Positions 18,193 to 25,791 of a DNA stretch of 64,000 bases are shown piece by piece. Source of the DNA: Rhizobium sp. SSA_523 (GTDB lineage: Bacteria > Pseudomonadota > Alphaproteobacteria > Rhizobiales > Rhizobiaceae). The notes under the pieces are model-generated. The model did no database searches. It was not told the DNA's origin and saw nothing but the letters and a program-made list of their open reading frames with translations. How positions within the stretch are numbered: position 1 is the first letter of the stretch; the number at the start of each line of letters is the position of its first letter. Location: assembly GCF_030435705.1 (NCBI RefSeq), contig NZ_CP129382.1:1736001-1800000 (forward strand). Direction: 5' to 3'. A program made the position numbers and the translations under genes.

Positions 18193-18511
18193 CGTTATCG
18201 GCAGGGAGTCAAGTCGCTCGAAAATAGGAAAACAATCTCAGAACTTTAGCAAATCCTCAGATTTTCGTTTTGAATCAGTTCGCTAGGAAGCTCCCCCAAC
18301 CGACCGGTCTTATTGAAGAAAATTTTTTACCCCGAAATCGAAAAGGCCCGTTGCATCCAGGTCTCACCGGTTTCCTCGACGAAGGTCTGCTCCTGTCCAC
18401 ATTTGTCCGGCTTCGTTCCGGCTTCGGCTGCTTGACAAAGCCGAACCAGGATCAGATCACGGACCCTTGGAAAGCCGCAGTGACAGACATGCTGGATGAA
18501 AGACATGCTTT

Positions 18512-19174
18512 ATGAGTGAAAAGAGATCTCCTTTGGAGGCATTGGCAAGACAGCTTTACCGCGACCACAAACAGACCTTCGATCTCATTTTGCCCCAGCA
18601 GGAAACATCACCTTTCGTCACGGCCGCGCATCAAATTTTCGGCGATCCGCCCCAGGCCGGCAAAATCGTCCGCGTCCAGGATCAGCCGTTCATCCTCACC
18701 GGCAGTGGCAAGGCTATTACGAATTTTTTCCCCCTTGCCTGGCATGAGGCGCTGGGCGCGATCCCGCGCGCGTGGAAAGGCTGCGAAAAATGGTGGGCCG
18801 GCTATCCCATCGCCATGTGGATGGAGCAAAGGGCGGGCGATGACAAGGCACGGGGCTATCTCGTCCTCAATGCGGAGATTGGTCCTCTGGCGGATCACGA
18901 CCTGCGTCAGGATCTGATCACCTGCATAGCATCCGCCGCGGCCGAAAAGGGCATGACGCGCATAAGGTTTCCAGCGCGCGCCACCGCGCGATCCAGCCTC
19001 TATTCCCGCTTCCTTCGAGACAATGCCATCGCCCTCGAAAACCCCCAATCCGCCCGGGCCATCGAAACCAGGCTCCTTTCCTTGCTGAGCGGTTTTGCAC
19101 CCGAGATCGACTGCGTCGCCGACGCGCTCGCCTGCTTTGGCCGCAAGGCCCAACCCGGTGCCGAACAAAGCTGA
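18512..19174 (+). CDS. Hypothetical soluble protein
   Basis: This 220-residue protein has no signal peptide or membrane helices. It contains LARQLYRDHKQTFDLILPQQ, FILTGSGKAITNFFPLAWHE and WWAGYPIAMWMEQRAGDDKA, and its C-terminal third is helical. The composition and the long open frame make it a convincing gene, but I recognise no family. The ribosome-binding site is weak (GGATGAAAG). It is transcribed away from the imu operon, with a 402-bp gap between the two starts, and no partner gene follows. Confidence 0.65.
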   Translation: MSEKRSPLEALARQLYRDHKQTFDLILPQQETSPFVTAAHQIFGDPPQAGKIVRVQDQPFILTGSGKAITNFFPLAWHEALGAIPRAWKGCEKWWAGYPIAMWMEQRAGDDKARGYLVLNAEIGPLADHDLRQDLITCIASAAAEKGMTRIRFPARATARSSLYSRFLRDNAIALENPQSARAIETRLLSLLSGFAPEIDCVADALACFGRKAQPGAEQS

Positions 19175-19522
19175 GCGCCCCTTCCCGCTCTCCTTCCCGC
19201 TCTCCTTCCGCTCCCCGTCCTGCCGCCTCCCATCAGCTCCTCCGGCGCATCCTCAAGCTCCGCCGCCTGCTGAAAACGCTCTTGCAATCAGGTAGGAATT
19301 CGTTAACCACGTAAAGGCTGATTCACGCTCAGATTGCAGACGCCGAATCGCGTTCCATATGTGCCGATGGCCCTTCAGAGGATGCCGGCATGACGGAGAC
19401 GGTCCCGACATGAGGTCGGGCACCCCTGGGGTTAACCGTTAGAAGTGCTCACAAAGTTGACGGCCTGTTGCTGGACCTTGCGATGAGGTCCTGGCGCGCG
19501 CCTTTGCCCGCGGACTTTTAAC
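19175..19522. other. Intergenic region before flagellin
   Basis: This gap of 348 bp contains a short tandem CTCTCCTTCCCG-like repeat (about 19183-19220) and a hairpin CCCGAC-atga-GGTCGGG (about 19406-19422), with no T-run. The hairpin could end the upstream transcript or sit in the flagellin leader. No sigma-28 promoter could be assigned with confidence, and no ribosome-binding site stands out before the flagellin ATG. Confidence 0.35.
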
Positions 19523-21235
19523 ATGACCAGCATCATGACGAACACGGCGGCCATCGCCGCTCTCCAGACACTTCGTTCTGTTTCCAGCCAGCTTTCCGAA
19601 AACCAGAACCAGATCAGCAGCGGGCTGCGCATCGAAACTGCCGCCGACAATGCTGCCTACTGGTCGATTTCCACGACCATGACATCGGATGCCAAAGCGA
19701 TCACGGCTGTTGCCGACTCGCTTGGCTTCGGCGCGGCCATTGCAGACACCGCCTATTCCGGAACGCAGGCCATCGTGCGCGTTCTTGATGACTTCAAGGC
19801 GAAACTGGTGGCCGCGAGCGAGCCGGGCGTCGACACGTCGAAGATCCAGAAGGAACTGGTTCAGTTGAACGCCCAGGCGGAAAGCATCGTCGCCTCGTCC
19901 AGCTTCAGCTCCATCAACTGGCTTTCCACCGAGGCCTCGACGCATCTGATGGAAACGCAAAATTTGCAGTCTTCGCTCGTATCCTCCTTTTCCCGCCTGG
20001 CAAACGGCACCGTCTCTGTCGAAACGACGGATGTGAACCTGAAATTGACGAGCATGCTGAACCGCGGCGGCGGCGGTATCCTGCAGAAGGAATTATGGGG
20101 CGTCGGCGATATCGGCGGCTTCCGAAGCACCGGAATCAACTCCGTTGCCCATCAGGGTCATGAAAGCCGGATCTTTACCGGCCCCGCAAGCTTTGCAACC
20201 GGAGACTACATCCTCTTCGACATCAACGTGGATAGCGGCGACCATTCCGCCGGCCTCGATTTCATGGGGCTGACGATCGACAAGGCGGTGGTGGACAGTG
20301 CCCTCGGCATCACCACCGGCGAGATCAATAGTGCAGACGACATGCGCAAGGTCCTCCAGGCGGTGTTCACGGCCAATGGGGTGCCGGCTACCGCCTATGA
20401 GGGACTGTTTTCCGGCGGCCTGGGATCAAACCTCTTCGAGATCGGCTCGCGCGAAACCTCCGGCGAACCCGGTTCGAGCATCACGATCTCCAATGTGACA
20501 TCGGACTTCAACGGTGCCAAGCCCGCAGGCTTTGCCCTGGGTCTCGAAGGTCCGCCGAAGGACAATCACGACAACATGTATCCGAAGGCAAGTATCGACT
20601 TCACCAAGCCCTTCACCGTCTCGCCGAAGTCGGAAATCTTCTTTGACGTGCAGGTTGGCTCCAATGCGCGCCAGACCTATACGATCGACCGGACCACGGT
20701 CGATGCGGCCCTTGGCACCACGGACGGTGCCATTGTCGATGCCGCAAGCCTTGCTGCCGTCATCGCCTATGCCTCGGCCGGAAGCGCCCTGACGGTCACG
20801 GCATCCGGGCCACGGCTGACATTTGCGGCGGATCAGGCGACGTTTCCGGAAGCCGGAAACAGGGCGGCCCGCGTCTTTGTCGGCAATGTCCAGTCCATCC
20901 CGCCCTGGGCCTTGGAATTCGATCTCGCCGAGATCGACATCACCGGCGACAGGTTCACCCTGGCGGAGTATCTGACTGGCGTCGAATACATGCTCCAGCG
21001 GTCCATAGATGGGGCAAGCATGATCGGCGCGGTGAGCGCGCGCATCCAAATGCAGACGGAATTCACCCAGTCTCTGCTGGATACGATGGAGCGCGGCGTC
21101 GGCCGGCTGGTCGATGCCGATATGAACGAGGCTTCGACCCGGCTGAAGGCGCTGCAGGCCCAGGAACAGCTGGCAATCCAGTCGCTCCAGATCGCCAATA
21201 GCAGCGCGCAGAATCTCATGAAGCTGTTCAGCTGA
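19523..21235 (+). CDS. Flagellin with enlarged central domain
   Basis: This 570-residue protein has conserved flagellin ends. The N-terminal D0/D1 region (about 1-165) includes MTSIMTNTAAIAALQTLRSV and ADNAAYWSISTTM; the C-terminal D1/D0 region (about 475-570) ends QIANSSAQNLMKLFS. The central part (about 170-470) is much larger than in usual rhizobial flagellins and holds two related segments (about 218-280 and 359-416), each with an [IL]FFD-like strand followed by TIDxxxVDxALGxTxGxI. It would be exported through the flagellar type III route. No other flagellar gene is in the window, so it is an orphan. The extra domain is probably surface exposed on the filament. Confidence 0.9.
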   Translation: MTSIMTNTAAIAALQTLRSVSSQLSENQNQISSGLRIETAADNAAYWSISTTMTSDAKAITAVADSLGFGAAIADTAYSGTQAIVRVLDDFKAKLVAASEPGVDTSKIQKELVQLNAQAESIVASSSFSSINWLSTEASTHLMETQNLQSSLVSSFSRLANGTVSVETTDVNLKLTSMLNRGGGGILQKELWGVGDIGGFRSTGINSVAHQGHESRIFTGPASFATGDYILFDINVDSGDHSAGLDFMGLTIDKAVVDSALGITTGEINSADDMRKVLQAVFTANGVPATAYEGLFSGGLGSNLFEIGSRETSGEPGSSITISNVTSDFNGAKPAGFALGLEGPPKDNHDNMYPKASIDFTKPFTVSPKSEIFFDVQVGSNARQTYTIDRTTVDAALGTTDGAIVDAASLAAVIAYASAGSALTVTASGPRLTFAADQATFPEAGNRAARVFVGNVQSIPPWALEFDLAEIDITGDRFTLAEYLTGVEYMLQRSIDGASMIGAVSARIQMQTEFTQSLLDTMERGVGRLVDADMNEASTRLKALQAQEQLAIQSLQIANSSAQNLMKLFS

Positions 21236-21318
21236 CGCTGTGTCAGGGCCAAAGGTAGAGCCAGGGCCAGGAGGCCGGTATGGCTTCCCGGGCCCGCAAG
21301 ATCCGAGGCCGCGGCCTG

Positions 21319-21648
21319 TTATTTGACGAGGACGAAGACCTTGCGGACCGGATAGGCATAGGGCTCGTCGTTCACGAAGGTGAAGCCATGGCGCGACAGG
21401 CAGCCGCGCAGCGCGGGCGCGCCAAACCGGCTGTCATAGGCAATCACCGGGCCGGTCGTTCCATAGAGTTCGAGGCTGCACCGGGCCTGCGCATTATTAT
21501 AGGCGATCGTCAGGTGACGGTCGCCGGCGATTGGCACCGCCCCGTACAGGTGAAGGTCGGATCTTGCCTCTGCCGTCGCAACCGCGCAGGTCAGTCCCAG
21601 TCCCAGTCCCAGTCCTAGGGCCATGCCCAATGCCAGCTTGAACTTCAT
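21319..21648 (-). CDS. Small secreted protein
   Basis: This 109-residue protein has a signal peptide MKFKLALGMALGLGLGLGL and cleavage probably after AVATAEA. GGGAGAG directly precedes a run of three ATG codons; the third (21648) has the best spacing. The mature protein has two cysteines (ARCSLELYG and RGCLSRHG) that could form a disulfide, and about five strand-like segments ending YPVRKVFVLVK. The family is unknown. The Gly-Leu run in the signal peptide is encoded by a hexanucleotide tandem repeat. Confidence 0.6.
   Translation of the reverse strand: MKFKLALGMALGLGLGLGLTCAVATAEARSDLHLYGAVPIAGDRHLTIAYNNAQARCSLELYGTTGPVIAYDSRFGAPALRGCLSRHGFTFVNDEPYAYPVRKVFVLVK
21592..21615. repeat. (CAGTCC)4 tandem repeat in a signal-peptide coding region
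   Basis: Four perfect CAGTCC units encode alternating Gly-Leu in the hydrophobic core of the signal peptide of the gene at 21319-21648. Because the unit is 6 bp, slipped-strand changes add or remove Gly-Leu pairs without shifting the frame. Export efficiency could vary with copy number; this is inference. Confidence 0.8.
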
Positions 21649-21902
21649 CATCATCTCTCCCAATAGCGCCACAAGCGGTCAATCGATCGGTCGGCAGCTT
21701 TGCCCCCGAAGCGGGAGGCCCGCACGCAATCACGGCTCCGGACCGTGAACGACGATCGCTCCTGCTTCGTGCTGCGACTAACGGGATCTGTTCCGATTTG
21801 TTCCTCTGCCGGGGCTTGGGTGCCGCGCGAGGCGCGAACGCCGCCGCCTTCAGGCAAAACCGGCACGCAAGGCGCGTGAAGAGCCCGGCTGCGCGGCAGC
21901 GG
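21649..21902. other. Intergenic region, no gene recognised
   Basis: Together with the hairpin at 21903-21937 and the short direct repeats after it, this forms a 410-bp gap between the small secreted gene and the IS110 transposase. It must contain the promoter of the secreted gene, but no convincing -35/-10 pair was found. Open frames here are low-complexity and not believed to be genes. Confidence 0.3.
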
Positions 21903-21937
21903 AAAAAAGGGGCGGAAGCCTGCCGCTTCCGCCCCTT
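21903..21937 (-). terminator. Strong rho-independent terminator (minus strand)
   Basis: A perfect 13-bp stem AAGGGGCGGAAGC/GCTTCCGCCCCTT (21907-21919 and 21925-21937) with a 5-nt loop is preceded on the plus strand by six A residues. On the minus strand it is therefore followed by a T-run. It would stop transcription leaving the IS110 transposase before it reaches the secreted-protein gene. Confidence 0.65.
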
Positions 21938-21949
21938 GAAACCGGGCTT

Positions 21950-22015
21950 GTGCCCGGGTCATGTACCAGGTCATGTGCCCGGTGATGTGCCAGGTCCCGA
22001 GCCAGATCCTGAGGC
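21950..22015. repeat. Short imperfect direct repeats
   Basis: A cluster of imperfect 10-12-bp units of the form CATGTGCCAGGT, CATGTGCCCGGT and GATGTGCCAGGT lies between the terminator hairpin and the IS110 element. There is no associated gene and the purpose is unknown; it may be old target-site or replication-slippage material. Confidence 0.45.
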
Positions 22016-22045
22016 ACGCTTGCGGGCGCCGCACCGGCGCCTAGA

Positions 22046-23215
22046 GTATCCGTTTTGATCAAGTGGGTTTTGGCGTCCATTTTCGATTTTTCCGCAGGAG
22101 AGCGTTTGCCAGCACGATGAGCTTTCGCATGACTGCTGTTATGGCGACTTTCGGTGGTTTTCCGGCGGCTTTGAGCTGGTCGTATTTGGCACTGAGGTCC
22201 GGGTTGAAACGACAGGCAACGAGGGCTGGCATGTAAAGTGCCTGCCGAACGATGGCCCTCCCGCCAGCGATGAAAGCGCGTCCGGTCCATCGTCCGGACT
22301 GGCGGCTCATGGGGGCAAGACCGCAAAGGGCTGCGGCTGTTTTCTCCTCCAATTCGCCCAGTTCCGGCATCTCGATAAGAAGCGTGAAGGCCGTGACCTG
22401 AGATATGCCGGGGATCGAGACAAGGATATCGAACCTGGCCTTCAGGGTCGTATCTTCGATAATCAAGGCCATGATGGCCTCATCCACGGCCTTGATCTGC
22501 CGCTCGATCTGCCGAAGCCTGTCGATATTTTGTCTCTTCAAGAGCAGGTTGGACAGGGTCTTCGACCTGTTCTTCGCGGCGGTCCTGTCCTTGATCAGGG
22601 CCAGACGAGCGATATGCAACTCTTTCAGATCATTGCGGATTTGCGTGTCGGTCTCAAGAATGCGCGGTTGAAGAAGCGCGCCGTAACGCGCCAGCAGTCC
22701 AGCATCGATCCGGTCTGTTTTGGCAAGTCTGCCAGTGGCTTGCGCGAAGCGCCTTGCAAGGCGGGGATTGACCTTGGAGAGGGCCAAGCCTTGCACCATC
22801 ATGAAGCGCTCGAAGGCCTTGTGATAAGGGCCGGTGGGTTCATAGACAATGCGTGCCACTGTCTTTGCGCCGATCCATCTGACAATGGCGGCAAATCCCT
22901 TGCGGTCATTGGCAACCTTCAGTGATTGGCCATCCGGCAGGCTGTGCAGATCGATATGGTCTTTCGAGATGTCTGCGCCGATGGTAATATCCGTCATCTT
23001 TTCTGATCTCCCATGCTTGTCATCCGAGCCCAAAGCTCGGGTATCCGTTCAGGACGATTGGAAAAGATGGGGGCGATCACACTCTAGCTCGGCCCGGCAT
23101 TCGCAAGACTGGCGGCCTGCATGTCCACGATCCGTCCCCCATCGCCGGAAGAGGAGGGCCGTCCTCTCCGGCGCTTCTTTATCTCACCAAGAAGCAAGAA
23201 AATCATAAGACAAGC
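22046..23215 (-). mobile_element. IS110-family insertion sequence (ends approximate)
   Basis: The element holds one transposase gene (22059-22997). No terminal inverted repeats are seen, which is normal for IS110. The 9-bp word GTATCCGTT occurs just past the 3' end (22046-22054) and 43 bp upstream of the start (23041-23049), and may mark the junctions. The 221 bp between the transposase start and the next gene stop contain a hairpin CCGAGC/GCTCGG (23024-23040). In IS110-group elements the non-coding end upstream of the transposase encodes the bridge RNA; if that applies here the element extends to about 23.2 kb. The outer boundary is not certain. Confidence 0.6.
22059..22997 (-). CDS. IS110-family transposase
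   Basis: This is a 312-residue DEDD recombinase. The N-terminal RuvC-like domain has the acidic residues in GADISKDHIDLH, RIVYEPTGPYH and AKTDRIDAGLLARYG. The C-terminal transposase domain has SIPGISQVTAFTLLIEMPEL and GLAPMSRQSGRWTGRAFIAGG with the conserved serine, then VRQALYMPAL. All catalytic residues are present and the frame is intact, so the element may be active. The ATG at 22997 is chosen over an upstream start because the family begins near DITIGADISKD. A strong terminator lies downstream. Confidence 0.92.
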   Translation of the reverse strand: MTDITIGADISKDHIDLHSLPDGQSLKVANDRKGFAAIVRWIGAKTVARIVYEPTGPYHKAFERFMMVQGLALSKVNPRLARRFAQATGRLAKTDRIDAGLLARYGALLQPRILETDTQIRNDLKELHIARLALIKDRTAAKNRSKTLSNLLLKRQNIDRLRQIERQIKAVDEAIMALIIEDTTLKARFDILVSIPGISQVTAFTLLIEMPELGELEEKTAAALCGLAPMSRQSGRWTGRAFIAGGRAIVRQALYMPALVACRFNPDLSAKYDQLKAAGKPPKVAITAVMRKLIVLANALLRKNRKWTPKPT

Positions 23216-23218
23216 ATG

Positions 23219-24577
23219 TCAGCCGGTGGCTATGGCGGACAGTCCGGGCGTACCGAGCAGGCGCTCGGCCAGCCGGGCGGCCTGGACGCGGATATCCGGC
23301 ACGGCGATGATCTCGAAATGCGTCGCCCGGGTGATCGGCCCGACGCCGAAAATGCGCTGGGAACTCTGTCCCTGATCCGTGATCAGCGCGTCATTCGCAT
23401 CGAATTGCAGGCCGAGATGCAAGGGATCCAGGCGTGCCAGACCCTGGTCCAGAAGCGCCTGCAGCAGGCGGCTCGGCACCGGCAGCGAGAGCCGGCGAAA
23501 GCCGCGACAATCGATGGCATAGGCGCCTTCCAGCACCGCCGGGGCCTGTTCGCCGGAGGGCCGGTAAGTCACGCTGGTTGACGAGGCCTGCCGCTCCGCC
23601 TGCCGGAAATGGCCCTTGACGATATGCAGGAGGCCGGCGGCCTGGGCCTCGGCCAGCCGCGCCGCGGATGATGGCGGCATGCGGTGACGATGAATATCCC
23701 ACAGCGTCGCCCCATGGCGGAGAAAGCGCTGCCGGCTGTCCTGGGGAAGATGCCGCCACAGAAGCTGGGTGTGTGGCCGCAGGCCGTCGAGCACATCCCG
23801 CCAGTCGCCGCCGGCCGCCTCATGGGCGCGGATCGTGGCCCGCAGCCAGCGCAGCAGGTAAGCGACGCTCGCACCGATGGGAATATCGGCGGCGGCAAGT
23901 TTCAGCGGCCTTGTCGGCCTGTGCGGCTGCGGCAGCAATCCCCGCCGGGAGATCGCATGGATGGGAGCGGTCTGGCCGGCATCCAGCAAAGAAAGAAGCA
24001 TGTCGACCATGGTCAGCCCGGTGCCGACCAGAATGACCGGAGCCCGGGGATCGGCGAGGGCGGGACGCGTCCAGGGATCCTCCAGCCCGGTCCTTGCGCG
24101 ATCGTCCCGGCTGAAGCCGGTGGCGAGAATGGCAAAATGGCTTGGCACGACCGTGCCGTCGGACAGCGAGACCTCGACGCCGTGATCGTGAACGCGCAGA
24201 CCCACGCATTCCTCATGGAGGATCTGCAGCCGGGGCACGGGGCCCGCCTCCGGCGCCGGCGCCAGAAGATCCGCCAGATAGGCGCCATAGGTCTTTCGCG
24301 GCACGAAATCCATGTCCAGGCCGGGTCCGAAACCCTGGCGCTCGAGCCAGCGGCTGAAATGCGCCGGATCCTCGGCAAAGGCGCTCATATTGTGAACGCG
24401 GGTATTCAACAGGTGGCAGGCCTGGTCGGTCGAATAGGCAAGGCCCGCGCCGACATCCCGACGCGCCTCGACAATGGTGATCCGCAATCTCTGCGGGCTG
24501 ACCCGCCGCTGCAGAAGATGGGCCGCGGCAAGCGTCCCGCTGGCGCCGCCGCCGATGATCGCCACATGCAGCGTCAT
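23219..24577 (-). CDS. FAD/NAD(P)-binding oxidoreductase
   Basis: This 452-residue flavoprotein begins MTLHVAIIGGGASGTLAAAH, the GxGxxG FAD-binding motif. LAYSTDQACHLLNTRVHNMS and a second nucleotide-binding segment (APVILVGTGLTMVDMLLSLL) follow. This is the HpaW/NAD(P)-9-like group of FAD-binding proteins. GGAGG lies 6 nt before the ATG. It is the third minus-strand gene after a one-TM protein and an Rrf2 regulator, so it probably belongs to the same sulfur-related regulon; the reaction is unknown. The IS110 element starts just beyond its stop codon but has not cut it. Confidence 0.78.
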   Translation of the reverse strand: MTLHVAIIGGGASGTLAAAHLLQRRVSPQRLRITIVEARRDVGAGLAYSTDQACHLLNTRVHNMSAFAEDPAHFSRWLERQGFGPGLDMDFVPRKTYGAYLADLLAPAPEAGPVPRLQILHEECVGLRVHDHGVEVSLSDGTVVPSHFAILATGFSRDDRARTGLEDPWTRPALADPRAPVILVGTGLTMVDMLLSLLDAGQTAPIHAISRRGLLPQPHRPTRPLKLAAADIPIGASVAYLLRWLRATIRAHEAAGGDWRDVLDGLRPHTQLLWRHLPQDSRQRFLRHGATLWDIHRHRMPPSSAARLAEAQAAGLLHIVKGHFRQAERQASSTSVTYRPSGEQAPAVLEGAYAIDCRGFRRLSLPVPSRLLQALLDQGLARLDPLHLGLQFDANDALITDQGQSSQRIFGVGPITRATHFEIIAVPDIRVQAARLAERLLGTPGLSAIATG

Positions 24578-24614
24578 TGCACCACCTCCCGGCCGGCAAG
24601 GCCGCAAGCGAAGG

Positions 24615-25073
24615 TCAGGAGGCCGAGAGGACGGTCTCGATATCCGCCTGTTCGTCCTCCACCATCTGCCGCATGGCGGTCAGGGACTTGTTGTCCAGCA
24701 CGGCCGCGATAGCGTCGCGCACCTCCAGCATAGTCAGGCGCACGGCGCAGGCATTCTCGTCGCGGCAATCGTGACAGCGCTGATAGGCTGTCCGGCTGGC
24801 GCAGTGGATCGGCGCCAGCGGACCATCCAGAACCCGCAGGGCATGCCCAACCATGATCGTATCCGGCGAGCGCGTGAGGCAGTATCCGCCGCCGCGGCCC
24901 TTGCGCGTCTGCACGAAGCCGCCATGCCGCAGATCCGCCAGGATGGCGTCCAGGAATTTCTTGGAAATCGCATGTTTCTCGGCAATCTCGACGGATTGCG
25001 CCATCACTCCGGGAGGTAATCCGGCAAGGTGATAGAGCGCTTTCAGCCCGTACTTGCCTTTCATCGACAACAT
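24615..25073 (-). CDS. Rrf2-family regulator with cluster-type cysteines
   Basis: This 152-residue protein starts MLSMKGKYGLKALYHLA, the standard Rrf2 N-terminus. The helix-turn-helix is SVEIAEKHAISKKFLDAILA, with the wing TRKGRGGGYCLTRSP. Cysteines at about 91, 100, 103 and 109 (CASRTAYQRCHDCRDENAC) recall the [Fe-S] binding loop of IscR-like members. It lies in the sulfate-uptake locus and is the best candidate to bind the shared inverted repeats at 25540 and 27830, linking Fe-S or sulfur status to sulfate import. That assignment is inference from position. Confidence 0.88.
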   Translation of the reverse strand: MLSMKGKYGLKALYHLAGLPPGVMAQSVEIAEKHAISKKFLDAILADLRHGGFVQTRKGRGGGYCLTRSPDTIMVGHALRVLDGPLAPIHCASRTAYQRCHDCRDENACAVRLTMLEVRDAIAAVLDNKSLTAMRQMVEDEQADIETVLSAS

Positions 25074-25165
25074 GGAATGGAGCTTCCTTTCGCACAGGTT
25101 CCAGACGGAGCGATTGCCAATCATATACCTGCCGACTTCGGTCTCGACCAGTGTAACCTCGCATC

Positions 25166-25369
25166 CTACCGCTCCTTTGTCTTTACCGGGTGAAGGGCCT
25201 GCGCAAGCTGTTGCGGGGTGCCATCACCGCCGGCCGCCAGCGCGGATGGGGGCGTGGCGGGTGCCTCGTGCCGGATCAGCGGCACGAAGATCATCAGAAA
25301 GACGAGAATGTAGGATGCCAGGAACGCCGCCCAGGCGAGCGCTTGTTCGGATAGTCTGCTGCCGTGCAT
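25166..25369 (-). CDS. Small one-TM protein
   Basis: This 67-residue protein has one hydrophobic helix (about residues 11-32, LAWAAFLASYILVFLMIFVP) after a short polar start, and a Pro/Ala-rich tail ending HPVKTKER. GGGAGATGATG precedes the ATG at suitable spacing. It is the first gene of the minus-strand group leading to the Rrf2 gene and diverges from the SLC13 permease across the operator region. Small proteins in this position often accompany sulfate transporters in rhizobia, but its function is not known. Confidence 0.6.
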   Translation of the reverse strand: MHGSRLSEQALAWAAFLASYILVFLMIFVPLIRHEAPATPPSALAAGGDGTPQQLAQALHPVKTKER

Positions 25370-25539
25370 GTCATCATCTCCCTATGGAACGATGTGAAAC
25401 CAGGCTTTCGGCCCGTATGTGGCCCGTATGTAGACCTGTCGTTTGGTCTGCCTCCCTCCTGTCGTCGGGCTCTTCCTCGGCTCCTTGCCAAGCGGCATGT
25501 AATGTTTGCCGCAGGGTGGGCCTGCTATCAGAATGACTC

Positions 25540-25560
25540 AGTCTACCGTCACAGTAGACG
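25540..25560. promoter_or_regulatory. Inverted-repeat operator, sulfate locus site 1
   Basis: GTCTAC-CGTCACA-GTAGAC is a perfect 6-bp inverted repeat with a 7-bp spacer. A near copy occurs before sbp (27830-27848); both read AGTCTACC-N3-ACAGTAG. This one lies in the 422-bp divergent gap between the one-TM gene and the SLC13 permease, so it could control both directions. The Rrf2 regulator encoded at 24615-25073 is the likely binder. Confidence 0.6.
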
Positions 25561-25791
25561 ATTCTCATTGAAAACGCCCGGCAGAGGAAAAAGTTCTTCC
25601 CCGTTTTGCGAGCCCGGCAAAATCTCCGTTGCGCAGCCGGCCGCCCCCTGTGCCAAGGCTTCGCCATGCGCCCTCTTCGCGCGAACCGAGCCGGTCGGGG
25701 CCAACACACGTGATGGAATATTATCGAAGGCCGCTCCGGATCTGGACTTCTCTCCAAATCTGCTATCCATGGTCGCCGGTGCCACGAGAAG
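25561..25791. other. Leader of the SLC13 permease gene
   Basis: This is the remainder of the divergent gap. No open frame here looks real. The permease ATG at 25792 has only a weak ribosome-binding site (GAGAAG just upstream). No riboswitch-like fold is recognised by eye. Confidence 0.3.

Noticed and set aside
18270-18515. Open frame of 81 codons ending in an ATGA overlap with the gene at 18512
   Set aside because: Its only start is a TTG without ribosome-binding site in an AT-rich promoter-like region; the composition is not convincing despite the neat overlap.
21651-22058. Open frames on both strands between the secreted gene and the IS110 element
   Set aside because: Low-complexity peptides produced by short direct repeats and a terminator hairpin.
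22046-23049. GTATCCGTT pair as a classical target-site duplication
   Set aside because: IS110 elements usually make none, and the right copy may be inside the element; kept only as a boundary hint.
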